Shown here: positions 17,222-25,505 of the stretch, one piece after another
Layout: every line of letters begins with the position of its first letter
Position numbering within the stretch: the first letter of the stretch is position 1
Assembly: GCA_963663285.2 (NCBI GenBank)
Contig: CAXXNI010000003.1
Coordinates: forward strand, 50,691-114,690
Length of the DNA: 64,000 nucleotides
Direction: 5' to 3'
Origin: CAXXOK01 sp963663285
GTDB taxonomy: Bacteria; Bacillota; Clostridia; Christensenellales; Aristaeellaceae
Notes under the pieces: generated by a model
The model's database searches: none
Told to the model about the DNA's origin: nothing
The model's input: only the letters and a program-made list of their open reading frames with translations
Program-made: the position numbers and the translations under genes

Positions 17222-17461
17222 AGCATCCTCGCAACACGCTTTAAAGGCAGCGGCATCTTTTTGAAAGCAATATCTATTCTTACTCTCCTGAACGTCCAAT
17301 CAATGAACGCAGGCTTCTATTGTCATCCCGGCGTGATTTTTCCGGCAAAGCATCCGCCTGAACCATCTGCTTTTACAGCTATATGATAGCACGGATGATG
17401 CAATGCCCTTTGACTTGATCATCTGCTTTGTGCTGCCGTCAGCCTTTGCCAAGGCGGCCTT

Positions 17462-17791
17462 TTACAATGAAAAATCAGCAGAATTGCGCCACGAGCAATG
17501 CTCGCACGTGGCGCAATTTCCCGCTTGCACTTCACTGGCAAAGCGTTGCGCAAGCGGGCTGGCAAACAACTGCGGCAAGGATGTTTCCCGCACATCGCCA
17601 AGGGTGAAATCCGTAAAATCCGTACAAAAGCCTACCTGTCCGTTCCACGCAATGTGCGCATGCCGCAACGGCGAGAGACAGTAAGCGCGAAGCGCATCTT
17701 TGCCATGGGGCATCACCCGCACGGGGAAAGAACATTGCGGGAGCCGGCCGGGTTGAAAGGATGGCGGCAGGGGCGGAAGCGGCGCCTCCAA
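17462..17791 (-). pseudogene. C-terminal remnant of a radical SAM/SPASM protein
   Basis: About 109 codons without a proper start (no ATG or ribosome site at the left end of the frame). The sequence reads as a SPASM-type auxiliary [4Fe-4S] domain: CLSPLRHAHIAWNGQVGFC, DFTLGDVRETSLPQLF, then CATCEHCSW near the end. Such domains normally end radical SAM maturases of about 350-450 residues; the CxxxCxxC SAM domain is missing. The flanks 17222-17461 and 17792-17884 hold no other gene. Most likely a 5'-deleted gene; an expressed stand-alone SPASM fragment is less likely. Confidence 0.6.
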
Positions 17792-17884
17792 TTGCCAGGA
17801 GGCAATATCTGCGGCCTCCTGCCCGATCCGGGTTTTACCAGCTACGCATTGGCGAATTCTGAATCATATACCGGTATGGCTGCC

Positions 17885-19039
17885 CTATGATTCACCAACC
17901 GCTTGTGTTTTGTCTTTATTCAAAATAATGATGATAGATGTTAACGTAACCATGAATACCATGATAATGACCAAGGCAACGTAGGAAGGCCAATGAAGGC
18001 TTATCACCCCACCCAAAGCCAGCAGGATACAGAAGGTGATGCGGACAAAAGGCACTTGTTTTAAAACATACCAAGTATACCATCCATGGGAAACCAGATA
18101 TAAAATCGGGCCACCGAAGAAAATTCCATTGAGAATCGCGGAATGATAACGGATTGGATTTTCTATAATCATGCGGGTTCCTACAGAAAAAAGAATAAGT
18201 CCTGCAAGGGCTACAAACAGACTGTTCATTGTCAAGTGAGCCGTACGAATGGGGTTTTGGGTTTCTTCGATATGATGGACAACAAGATGGTCTGAACCCC
18301 AGAAGTAAATTGCCCACATGGAGATAATCGTAAGAAATGATGCAATGCCTAAAAGCAGGGTGATATGATTTTTCGGGCTTTCAATCATGGCTTCGATCAG
18401 TGAGAAAACAGCTTCGCCAAGCGCGATGATTAAAAACAAACGGCATCTTTCTAATACGTGTACTGCATCAAATTGAATATTTTCAGTGGAACGCCTCTTA
18501 CCGGGAGCAGGATGAGCCAATAATAATCCAATCAGATCCACTAACGCGGCGGCACTCCAAATGATAATGCGCAATTGATAGCCAACCATGATTCCGGCGA
18601 TCCAAAGCGGGGCGGTTACAAGGTTCCAAATTGTCAGCACCCGGTAATGGTTTCTAAGTCCCTTATTTTTTGAGAAAATCATTATAAATAAGCCTTGTCC
18701 CAGCTGGCTTGAGAGGTAAGGCAAGACGAAGATCCAAGCGTGATCCCCAAAGGATTCATCAATACCGGTATTCATGAATATACCCAGGAGCATGACGATC
18801 ATCAGCAGCCAGCGAGAATGAACATTTCCACTTTGAATCAGGGTTGCTCCAAAACTTGTATACGTCCAAAGATTATATACTGCAATAAGCAGTATCATTA
18901 TTTCCACCAAACCCAGCCAGCTGAAATTTTCAAGCAGATGCTTTGTTAATTCCGAGCAGGCAAAAACAATGACAAGGTCAAAAAGTAGTTCAAGTGGTGA
19001 AACCGCATAGGTTTGACGTTTGCTTATATCATTATTCAT
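17885..19039 (-). CDS. ltrA: Low temperature requirement protein LtrA family membrane protein
   Basis: 384 residues from ATG 19039 (GGAG about 10 nt upstream). About 10 spans. Family hallmarks are VSPLELLFDLVIVFACSEL at the start and HVLERCRLFLIIALGEAVFSLIEAM in the middle, with HHIEETQNP later. LtrA proteins are integral membrane proteins of unclear biochemical function, named for cold growth in Listeria. Monocistronic with own promoter. Confidence 0.9.
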   Translation of the reverse strand: MNNDISKRQTYAVSPLELLFDLVIVFACSELTKHLLENFSWLGLVEIMILLIAVYNLWTYTSFGATLIQSGNVHSRWLLMIVMLLGIFMNTGIDESFGDHAWIFVLPYLSSQLGQGLFIMIFSKNKGLRNHYRVLTIWNLVTAPLWIAGIMVGYQLRIIIWSAAALVDLIGLLLAHPAPGKRRSTENIQFDAVHVLERCRLFLIIALGEAVFSLIEAMIESPKNHITLLLGIASFLTIISMWAIYFWGSDHLVVHHIEETQNPIRTAHLTMNSLFVALAGLILFSVGTRMIIENPIRYHSAILNGIFFGGPILYLVSHGWYTWYVLKQVPFVRITFCILLALGGVISLHWPSYVALVIIMVFMVTLTSIIIILNKDKTQAVGES

Positions 19040-19109
19040 GAATTACTCCTCGGGGGCAAACGGATAGGGGGAACCGCACTCCACGTTGTATTGCAAATAA
19101 TTTAATTTT

Positions 19110-19138
19110 ATATTAGGGCAGGATATTATCACTGTCAA
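19110..19138 (-). promoter_or_regulatory. Sigma-A promoter of ltrA
   Basis: Minus strand TTGACA (19138-19133), 17-nt spacer, TAATAT (19115-19110), about 70 nt upstream of the start codon. The region 19139-19340 holds no gene. Confidence 0.75.
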
Positions 19139-19340
19139 GATACAACTTATAATAGATTAAGACAAGTATAATCCTACAAATTAGAAGCTTACACGATGAA
19201 TGGAGTGAAAAGCAATTCTTATTACACATCGTAAGAGCCATAATAAGATAAAAGAAGATGACCAACCAATGCTGAAAGCCTATTAGTGGTTATTATATTA
19301 AGTGCTATAATCCTTGGTTTGTGGAAGTGTAGATTATAAG

Positions 19341-19380
19341 TAAAATAAAAGAGCGCTCTAACCATTATGCTAGAGCGTTC
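19341..19380 (-). terminator. Intrinsic terminator of surface protein gene
   Basis: Minus strand stem GAACGCTCTA / TAGAGCGCTC (one G-U pair), 10-nt loop, followed by TTTTATTTTA. It lies 20 nt past the stop of the gene at 19401. Confidence 0.8.
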
Positions 19381-19400
19381 CTATTGTAACCCGCATATCT

Positions 19401-20555
19401 CTATTTGATATTTCGTTTGCGCACCTTTTTATTCATGGCAAGAAAACCAAACATACCAAGCAAAGTGCTTGCCGAAATTCCCAGCCACAGCAACGGGCGG
19501 TCCGCATCCCCAGTTTGTGGTACATATACATTCTCCACAAACTGTACAAATTTAAATGGCGATGTATCTGTGTTGTTCGATGCCAGCATTCCATCAACGC
19601 CTGACCGCCAAACCGTTGGATAATCCCCGCTTAAATATTCCGACACATGCACCGTCCCTCCATCAATGGCATAAGCAGGTGCAGTCTGATGCCCGGTATA
19701 GCGCATAGCCGATTTGATGCCGGTGAATGTATAGTTACCACCCGTATAGGAAAAGTGATCGCTTTGAAAAAAGAGGGCATAAGTATCGCTTCCATAATTC
19801 GCCAATACATTGGCTGTACCGCCTTCCAGTGATATGGTGCCCTGTACAACATTAATACCAGCCGAGAGTAAACCTTTAGATTCAGTAACTAAAGTAAGAC
19901 TTCCCCCTGTCATTCGGAAATCACCCATGTAACAATAGACATTATTTGCTATGCTACTTTCTGTATTCACTTGTACATTTCCACCTGCAAATAAAGTATC
20001 ATATCGCGTAGAAATACCAAAGGCAAGATAACTGGATTGGGAATCAACCGTTACGTTGCCGGAGAGAATCGATAAATCGCCTTCTGATTTGATCCCAAAG
20101 GTCGTAGAGGAATCTTTTATGTTTTCGACTTGAATGTCAATGTTTCCAGAACCGCCAATAGACAGGCTGCCTCCAGCTGCTAATCCTATTATTCTTGAAT
20201 ACAAACTGCTGCTAAACGAACCCGTTGAGTCGCCTGTGAGTTCAAGAGAAATATCCCCATCAGCATACACAAGTACTTGGTCGCCTGGGTATACTGAAAC
20301 TGACGAAGGCAAATTAACATCTGCGTTATTCAACATCAGTGTGTTTGATTCCACATCGAAATATGCGTTCCATCCACTCGCAGGCGGCGTAGCCAGCGCT
20401 ACTTCAGTGCCATTTACCCAATACGGGTTTGCGGCTGTTAGTTTCGCACAATTTAAGATAACACTAGTCGAGTTCGCAGCCAGGGCTGTAGATAGAGAAA
20501 TACATAGTGTAAGTGCCAGAATCCCCGCAAAAAACACCCATCGTATTCTTTTCAT
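19401..20555 (-). CDS. Secreted, cell-wall-anchored surface protein (sortase substrate-like)
   Basis: 384 residues from ATG 20555. Signal peptide KRIRWVFFAGILALTLCISL...TALAA. The body has repeated beta-helix-like turns (GSLSIGGSGNIDIQV, GDLSILSGNVTV, GDFRMTGGSLTL, GTISLEGGTANVL), each about 25-30 residues apart: a right-handed beta-helix or carbohydrate-binding-like pattern. The C-terminus has VPQTGDAD, a hydrophobic span (LLWLGISASTLLGMFGFL) and a basic tail KKVRKRNIK: a sortase signal. Same architecture as the gene at 13302. Likely wall-attached adhesin. Start chosen at the first Met before the signal peptide, with CGGAG upstream. Confidence 0.75.
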   Translation of the reverse strand: MKRIRWVFFAGILALTLCISLSTALAANSTSVILNCAKLTAANPYWVNGTEVALATPPASGWNAYFDVESNTLMLNNADVNLPSSVSVYPGDQVLVYADGDISLELTGDSTGSFSSSLYSRIIGLAAGGSLSIGGSGNIDIQVENIKDSSTTFGIKSEGDLSILSGNVTVDSQSSYLAFGISTRYDTLFAGGNVQVNTESSIANNVYCYMGDFRMTGGSLTLVTESKGLLSAGINVVQGTISLEGGTANVLANYGSDTYALFFQSDHFSYTGGNYTFTGIKSAMRYTGHQTAPAYAIDGGTVHVSEYLSGDYPTVWRSGVDGMLASNNTDTSPFKFVQFVENVYVPQTGDADRPLLWLGISASTLLGMFGFLAMNKKVRKRNIK

Positions 20556-20639
20556 GGCGCCGCATCTCCGTATTTTGTGATTCGTTAAAGAAAATAAAAT
20601 AGAACTTTGTATCAAAAGCATATAATATCACTTCGTTAA

Positions 20640-21107
20640 TGGAATCACAATGCAATTTTAAGTAGTTTTCCTGATTTCGAGTATGCACAACGAGCGATAT
20701 CTCTTGGTGTTATGGAGTATTTACTTAAACCTGTTGATGATGCACGTCTGAAAGCAACAATCAAACACGCAATGAAAATGATAAATAATCTGGATAACAA
20801 TTTTTCTGATACGAATCAGGTTCCTGATAACCCCATTATCAAACAAGTAAAAGATTATATTTACAACAACATTTCCCAAGATGTCTCTCGTATGGACATT
20901 GCTAATCATGTAGGTTTCAATCCTGAATACCTATCTACAGTATTTCATCGAGAAACAGGGCAAACGCTTACGGTCTTTATCAGAATCGAACGTGTTCACT
21001 TTTCTATGCAACTCCTGCGACAAACCAACTTACCCATTAGTATAATATCCGAGAATGTAGGCTTCCAGTGTTCTCTTAAAAATCAGAACCGGTGTAGCAT
21101 CTATTGA
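20640..21107 (+). pseudogene. 5'- and 3'-truncated AraC-type response regulator
   Basis: The frame opens after a TAA at 20637 and reads straight into receiver-domain sequence with no start codon: ILSSFPDFEYAQRAISLGV then MEYLLKPVDDARL (the conserved Lys-Pro). A linker leads to an AraC HTH: DVSRMDIANHVGFNPEYLSTVFHRETGQT. The last part of the second helix-turn-helix breaks off after SIISENVGFQ and the frame ends early; residues matching the expected tail (TGVASI) lie in another frame up to 21117. The first 60 or so receiver residues are absent. A decayed two-component regulator left beside the polyphenol island. Confidence 0.7.
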
Positions 21108-21178
21108 AAGAATGTAAAAGTTTCACCCGGCATTCTTATACTTATCACAATACGATGGGATAATAACATCGTTGAGTA

Positions 21179-21226
21179 GCAGATCATGCGTAAGTCCAAA
21201 CACTGACGCATGATCTGCCCTTTTTT
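21179..21226 (+). terminator. Attenuator-like hairpin just upstream of the secreted esterase
   Basis: Perfect 13-bp stem GCAGATCATGCGT / ACGCATGATCTGC (21179-21191, 21206-21218), then CC and T6, and 3 nt later the AAAGGAGG ribosome site of the gene at 21242. A weak -10 (GATAAT, 21159-21164) lies about 14 nt before it. The loop begins TAAGTCCA, shared with the hairpin at 36758. It may be a terminator for the decayed regulator or a transcription attenuator of the esterase. Confidence 0.65.
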
Positions 21227-21241
21227 AAAGGAGGTAAATAC

Positions 21242-22174
21242 ATGAAAAGAAGATGGCTTTGTGGATTGCTAATAACGCTTCAACTTTTTCAGGGTATGGC
21301 TTATGCCGAGGATTCTTCCACTACTACTGGCAGTTTGAATGGTCGAAACGGTGCCAGCGGGCAGGGTAGCACCACTGCAGAAGGCCACTACAGCGATGCG
21401 GAAGAGCTGTTTGAACAGTTCGAATATACAGATCCAGACAGCGGGTTAACCATCCCCTACAATCTTTTTCTTCCAGAAGGGTACGACGGAACCACGGAAT
21501 ATCCTATTGTGATTTTTATTCCGGACGCCGGTGTTAACAGCAACGAGGTAACAGATGCCATCACACAGGATGGTGCAGCAGTCTGGGCAACAGCGGAAGA
21601 ACAGGCAAAACACCCTTGTATAGTGCTAGTTCCCCAATATACCCAAACACTGGTGGATTCAATCGGGATGATGACGGAAGATGACCACCGTTGGACAGAA
21701 GGGCTCCTCCTCGTGAAAAGCCTTATGGATTATATTATTTCAACATATACAGTTGATGAATCTCGCATCTATGGTACAGGACAATCACAAGGCGGTATGG
21801 CCGCCATTGCGATCAGCGACAAATATCCCGATTTTTATGCTTCTCAATTGCTTATTGCCTGCCAGTGGGATGTTGAGGAAATGTCTGCCATGGCAGATGA
21901 TCGCTTATGGATCGTTGTATGCGAAGGTGATACCAAGGCATATCCTGGTATGAATGAAGCTACGGCAAATTGGATCAGCCTTGGTGCAAGCATTGCAACA
22001 TCCGAAATGCTGGATGGCGAATCAAACGAAGAACAAATGGCAGAGTATATTAAGGTAATGGAAGCACAGAACTGCTCTATCAATTATACGGTCATCGAAG
22101 GTGGCAATCATAGTTATACCTGGAGCGTAGCATACACAATTGAAGGTCTCCGGGATTGGCTGTTCCAGCAATAA
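21242..22174 (+). CDS. Secreted alpha/beta-hydrolase esterase
   Basis: 310 residues from ATG 21242 with AAAGGAGG upstream. Signal peptide (KRR, hydrophobic core, cleavage near MAYA-E). A Ser/Thr/Gly-rich linker (24-48) precedes the catalytic domain: PYNLFLPEGYD, PIVIFIPDAG, DESRIYGTGQSQGGMAA (nucleophile Ser in GQSQG), an Asp in the VCEGDTKAYPG region and His in EGGNHSYTW. This is the PHB-depolymerase/feruloyl-esterase-like architecture. A cytoplasmic paralogue without signal peptide lies at 27537, sharing GQWDP/CQWDV and GD-KAYP-M signatures. Likely cleaves ester-linked phenolics outside the cell; the substrate is inferred. Confidence 0.8.
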   Translation: MKRRWLCGLLITLQLFQGMAYAEDSSTTTGSLNGRNGASGQGSTTAEGHYSDAEELFEQFEYTDPDSGLTIPYNLFLPEGYDGTTEYPIVIFIPDAGVNSNEVTDAITQDGAAVWATAEEQAKHPCIVLVPQYTQTLVDSIGMMTEDDHRWTEGLLLVKSLMDYIISTYTVDESRIYGTGQSQGGMAAIAISDKYPDFYASQLLIACQWDVEEMSAMADDRLWIVVCEGDTKAYPGMNEATANWISLGASIATSEMLDGESNEEQMAEYIKVMEAQNCSINYTVIEGGNHSYTWSVAYTIEGLRDWLFQQ

Positions 22175-22387
22175 ACACAGTGATGATGCAGCATGAATTT
22201 AGTATGATAAAATAATAGTAATCGAGTAGCGGCTACATTTCCGATTTCTTGTTATCAATATAATACTGTTTATCTTTTGTCTCATACGACCGGCAAATCA
22301 CCTGCATTTATGCCAAAAGAACATTCATTATTAACTTGAAGCGCCTATTAAACACAACGAAAAATAATCTTGGGAGGTATAAAGCTG

Positions 22388-24586
22388 ATGTCTATTCGGA
22401 AAACGCTATCAATCTTGCTCATCTTGCTTATCGTCATGCCGCTGTTACCTATTACTGTATTTGCCGAGGGTACTACGAGTGAAAAAGAAACCATTGAAAG
22501 TTTACTTGACCTATCCAATAACGCCGACCAGGAATGGAGCTACGATGCAACTAACGATGCATGGGTGTTGACTGTCGTGTCCGCAGTTGCTTATCCTGAG
22601 CTTCCGGATCAGGAAGGGGTGTCCGTTGCGACCCCCGGCGCCTATGTCACCGGCATTGATACAAATGGTGACAGTACAGCGGATGTTACCGCTCAATCCT
22701 ACACAGGTGCGGTCAAAGGTTCGTTGGTAATTGACTATACTGCTACTGTTACCAGCACGAATGGCCAAACCTACACGGCATCAACAGCGCCGGTTATCCT
22801 CACTACAGGCGCAGCAGGCTATGGCTCTGCCAACAACTCCAAAGCTTCCACATCCTACGCCGTGGATGGCTATATCAGCATTGCCTGCGGAAATCGAGGC
22901 AAGCAGGATACTGTAACAGATACAGATGGAAATATACTATATTATACAGGTGATGCACCATCTTGCCTTGTCGATCAGAAAGCAGCCACCCGATATGTAA
23001 AGTATAACATTCTGCTTGGCAATCTGCCTGGCAGCGTGGACTACTTTGTCTCTACCGGTGGTTCAGGCGGCGCGGCGCACGCGGCTATGTTTGCAGCAAC
23101 CTCTAACAATCCCTGTTTTTACGATTATCAGATTGCTGTAGGCGCGGTTGGTGTTTATCAGAACGCGGATGACACATACTCGACCACCGTTTCGATTGAC
23201 GGTGAGGAGATATCAATTTCTGATGGTGCTTGGGGTACCATTGCTTACAGCGCTATTACACCACTTTATGAAGGTGACGCCGCCCAGGCTTTTGAGTACT
23301 ACATGGATACAACCTATGAATTCAATACTCCTTTTCAAGCACAGCTGGCCACATATTTATCGGAAGCCTATATGGAATATATCAATACGCAAAATCTGTC
23401 TGTAAACGAGGCGGATGTAGGCTTTGACCTTAACGGAGACGAGGATCAGGAGGATACAATTGCGCTGACCATTGCCTACGATCTGGAAGCTTATCCTGAT
23501 ACAAACGGGTACTATGGCACCTATCTGGATCTATATCTAGCTGAATTTGAAGAGAATCTGCAGTGGTATTTGGATAATCTGGATTATGCCGAAGGATGGA
23601 CCTGGTTCGACGCTGACGGTAACGCCTTGAGTGATGAAGAAGTCGCTGCGATGACCTCCGCGGAAAAAGCTCAGGCATTTATTGAAGGCTGCTATGCTAA
23701 ATCATCATCTATTAACAGCATGGGTGGGCCAGGCGGAACAATGCCGGATGGCGCTACTATGGGTGGAGGAACACCTCCGGATGGCATGAATAACACTTAC
23801 GCTGATCAAATAACCGAAACGGACAACTCCGTTGAAGCACAATTTGGTGAAGGCGTCCGTGATGGAGGACCTGCAGCGGGTACGACGGCCTCTTCAACCG
23901 GCGGATCAGACTCTGTCAACTATGCAACATATGATGAAATGGCAGAAGCATATACCGCAGATATCGCCGAAATCGAAGCGGGTGATGCGTATAGCAATAA
24001 CATTGTATCCCTGTATAATCCTCTAAACTATATTGGCAGCGACGGCACGGAAGACCCCACATGGACGCGGATCGTTATGGGCGCAGTAGAAGGTGATATG
24101 CCAATGATGGCCTCCTTGAACCTTGAAATCGCATGGCTTAATGCTGGTGTGGATGCCGAAATTGAATGGCAATGGGATGGTGGGCATGTTCCCTCTGAGG
24201 TTCTTGGAAGCTCTCTATCACTGTATGTTGATGAGATGTATGGTAAATACGTAAACAGTGTACCGGTTGTGAAAGCGGATGCCGAAACGCAGACTGCAAA
24301 TGGAACTGCGGTCGAAGCAACAGGCACCGACTTAAGCAGTTGGGTTGATGACGAAGATATATCAAACATCTCATTTAGCTTAGCGGATGTCCTTGCTTAC
24401 CGCAACACAGGCGCCAGCAAGGCTGTGCCCGGGTTTGACGTTGTTGATTACGGACAGGAAGATTATGTGTTTGGCAACGAAGAACAGGACGCTCGTCATT
24501 GGGATGTATTTGTAAACAACATTTTGCAAAATGAGGAGTATGCAGAAGTGCTGTCAGCGTTGTTTAACGCAGACAGCAGCGACTGA
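22388..24586 (+). CDS. Secreted tannase-like alpha/beta hydrolase
   Basis: 732 residues from ATG 22388 (GGGAGG upstream). Signal peptide to about residue 26 (TVFA-E). Catalytic core: AAGYGSANNSKAS, SIACGNRGKQD, then VSTGGSGGAAHAAMFAATS with nucleophile Ser226 in GGSGG, and a late EQDARHWDVF whose His704 fits a catalytic His about 30 residues from the C-terminus. His600 in WDGGHVPSEV is also notable. Residues 430-510 are a Gly/Met/Pro-rich and acidic insert. Bacterial tannases (galloyl esterases) show this pattern of G-x-S-x-G with a large lid insert. Within an island holding a gallate-decarboxylase gene set, galloyl ester hydrolysis is the best guess. No wall-anchor signal, so probably released. 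Confidence 0.6.
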   Translation: MSIRKTLSILLILLIVMPLLPITVFAEGTTSEKETIESLLDLSNNADQEWSYDATNDAWVLTVVSAVAYPELPDQEGVSVATPGAYVTGIDTNGDSTADVTAQSYTGAVKGSLVIDYTATVTSTNGQTYTASTAPVILTTGAAGYGSANNSKASTSYAVDGYISIACGNRGKQDTVTDTDGNILYYTGDAPSCLVDQKAATRYVKYNILLGNLPGSVDYFVSTGGSGGAAHAAMFAATSNNPCFYDYQIAVGAVGVYQNADDTYSTTVSIDGEEISISDGAWGTIAYSAITPLYEGDAAQAFEYYMDTTYEFNTPFQAQLATYLSEAYMEYINTQNLSVNEADVGFDLNGDEDQEDTIALTIAYDLEAYPDTNGYYGTYLDLYLAEFEENLQWYLDNLDYAEGWTWFDADGNALSDEEVAAMTSAEKAQAFIEGCYAKSSSINSMGGPGGTMPDGATMGGGTPPDGMNNTYADQITETDNSVEAQFGEGVRDGGPAAGTTASSTGGSDSVNYATYDEMAEAYTADIAEIEAGDAYSNNIVSLYNPLNYIGSDGTEDPTWTRIVMGAVEGDMPMMASLNLEIAWLNAGVDAEIEWQWDGGHVPSEVLGSSLSLYVDEMYGKYVNSVPVVKADAETQTANGTAVEATGTDLSSWVDDEDISNISFSLADVLAYRNTGASKAVPGFDVVDYGQEDYVFGNEEQDARHWDVFVNNILQNEEYAEVLSALFNADSSD

Positions 24587-24696
24587 TTACTATCACCAAG
24601 CCAGGCGTTTTTCATTTCTCCATACCTTCATCCAAAACACGTATTATCTCGCCTATTGAAATGTCAGTCGTGTTTCGGAAACAATAATACTTGAAA

Positions 24697-24736
24697 GGGC
24701 TGCCGAATATCATCAAACATGCGGCAGCCTTTTTTG
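24697..24736 (+). terminator. Intrinsic terminator shared by convergent genes
   Basis: GGCTGCCG / CGGCAGCC stem with a 16-nt loop followed by T7 on the + strand, 110 nt after the tannase-like gene. The right arm overlaps the last codons of the minus-strand gene ending at 24713. Confidence 0.8.
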
Positions 24737-25195
24737 CCCTGTGCAAACACTACGTGCTATTAATAGACCAATCTTTTCTGCTCCCAAAGACAGCAGATAG
24801 CTAATTAAAAACATCGGAATATAATCTCCTGCCACCGCTGTCAAGTAAAACGGCGAGCCAAAACCACCTTGGATGTTTACCCCAACTTCAATAAATGTTA
24901 TGGCCGTGTTAAAAAACAGCGTCGGCACTAGGTTAGCAATTAGTCCAAACGGTAGCGTCTCCTGCTTCAATCCAAAGAAAGCAGCCAGACAATCGCCCCA
25001 CGCCTTAACCGGGAATAGCAGCGAAACAATTGTAATACTTAAGAACGCCGCACCCCAGTTGCGAATCAGCGTTTCGACGGTGAATTGCATTTCCGGTGTT
25101 CGGAGGAACGCTACAATAGACATGCATAGCGAAAGCGTTAACGACATTACCAGACTAATGACCATACCGAAATAATCTTTAAAATACCGGAGCAT
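24713..25195 (-). CDS. Small four-span membrane protein (DUF2798-like)
   Basis: 160 residues from ATG 25195, preceded by AAGGAAGG; a longer frame to 25288 lacks support. Four hydrophobic spans in two repeats: FGMVISLVMSLTLSLCMSIVAFL, WGAAFLSITIVSLLFPV, LIANLVPTLFFNTAITFIEVGV and YIPMFLISYLLSLG. The size and two-repeat layout match the gene at 36822. Function unknown; its place between tannase-like and amidohydrolase genes suggests a part in phenolic transport or tolerance, which is inference. Confidence 0.65.
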   Translation of the reverse strand: MLRYFKDYFGMVISLVMSLTLSLCMSIVAFLRTPEMQFTVETLIRNWGAAFLSITIVSLLFPVKAWGDCLAAFFGLKQETLPFGLIANLVPTLFFNTAITFIEVGVNIQGGFGSPFYLTAVAGDYIPMFLISYLLSLGAEKIGLLIARSVCTGQKRLPHV

Positions 25196-25351
25196 TTTTT
25201 CCTTCCTTTTCCCCGCAGCACTGTTTGAAGAGCATATCAGCACGATAAATATCATATAAACAAGTCTTACATATGCTTGCCAATGCATTTATAATAAGCG
25301 TTCGCATGATATTGAACTGTCAGTCTGTTATCAAGCGCTTAGGGTTTACAG

Positions 25352-25504
25352 TTATATTTGTTTCGCATTTTGGCAAATGAATTTCTCACGAACATCGTCG
25401 CTCTTTATCGCTTGGATTGCTCCCTGCACCATCAAATAAATGTAAGATGGTATTAAGTCTCCTTCACTCGCCGGAGAGCATCCATGCACGTCAATTATAA
25501 AAAT
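25352..25504 (-). pseudogene. C-terminal remnant of a second amidohydrolase
   Basis: Immediately past the amidohydrolase stop, another frame stays open for about 50 codons with no start codon. It ends AIQAIKSDDVREKFICQNAK, aligning with FIQALNISEFDKTQILYGNAK at the end of the intact neighbour. The upstream part (DVHGCSPAS) may correspond to its YGSSYP region. Best explained as the leftover end of a paralogous amidohydrolase after deletion. Confidence 0.5.
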
Positions 25505-25505
25505 G

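Noticed and set aside
17482..17518. Perfect 12-bp inverted repeat (AATTGCGCCACG arms)
   Set aside because: It lies within the SPASM remnant's Cys codons and has no U-run, so it is probably a coincidence of coding sequence rather than a terminator.
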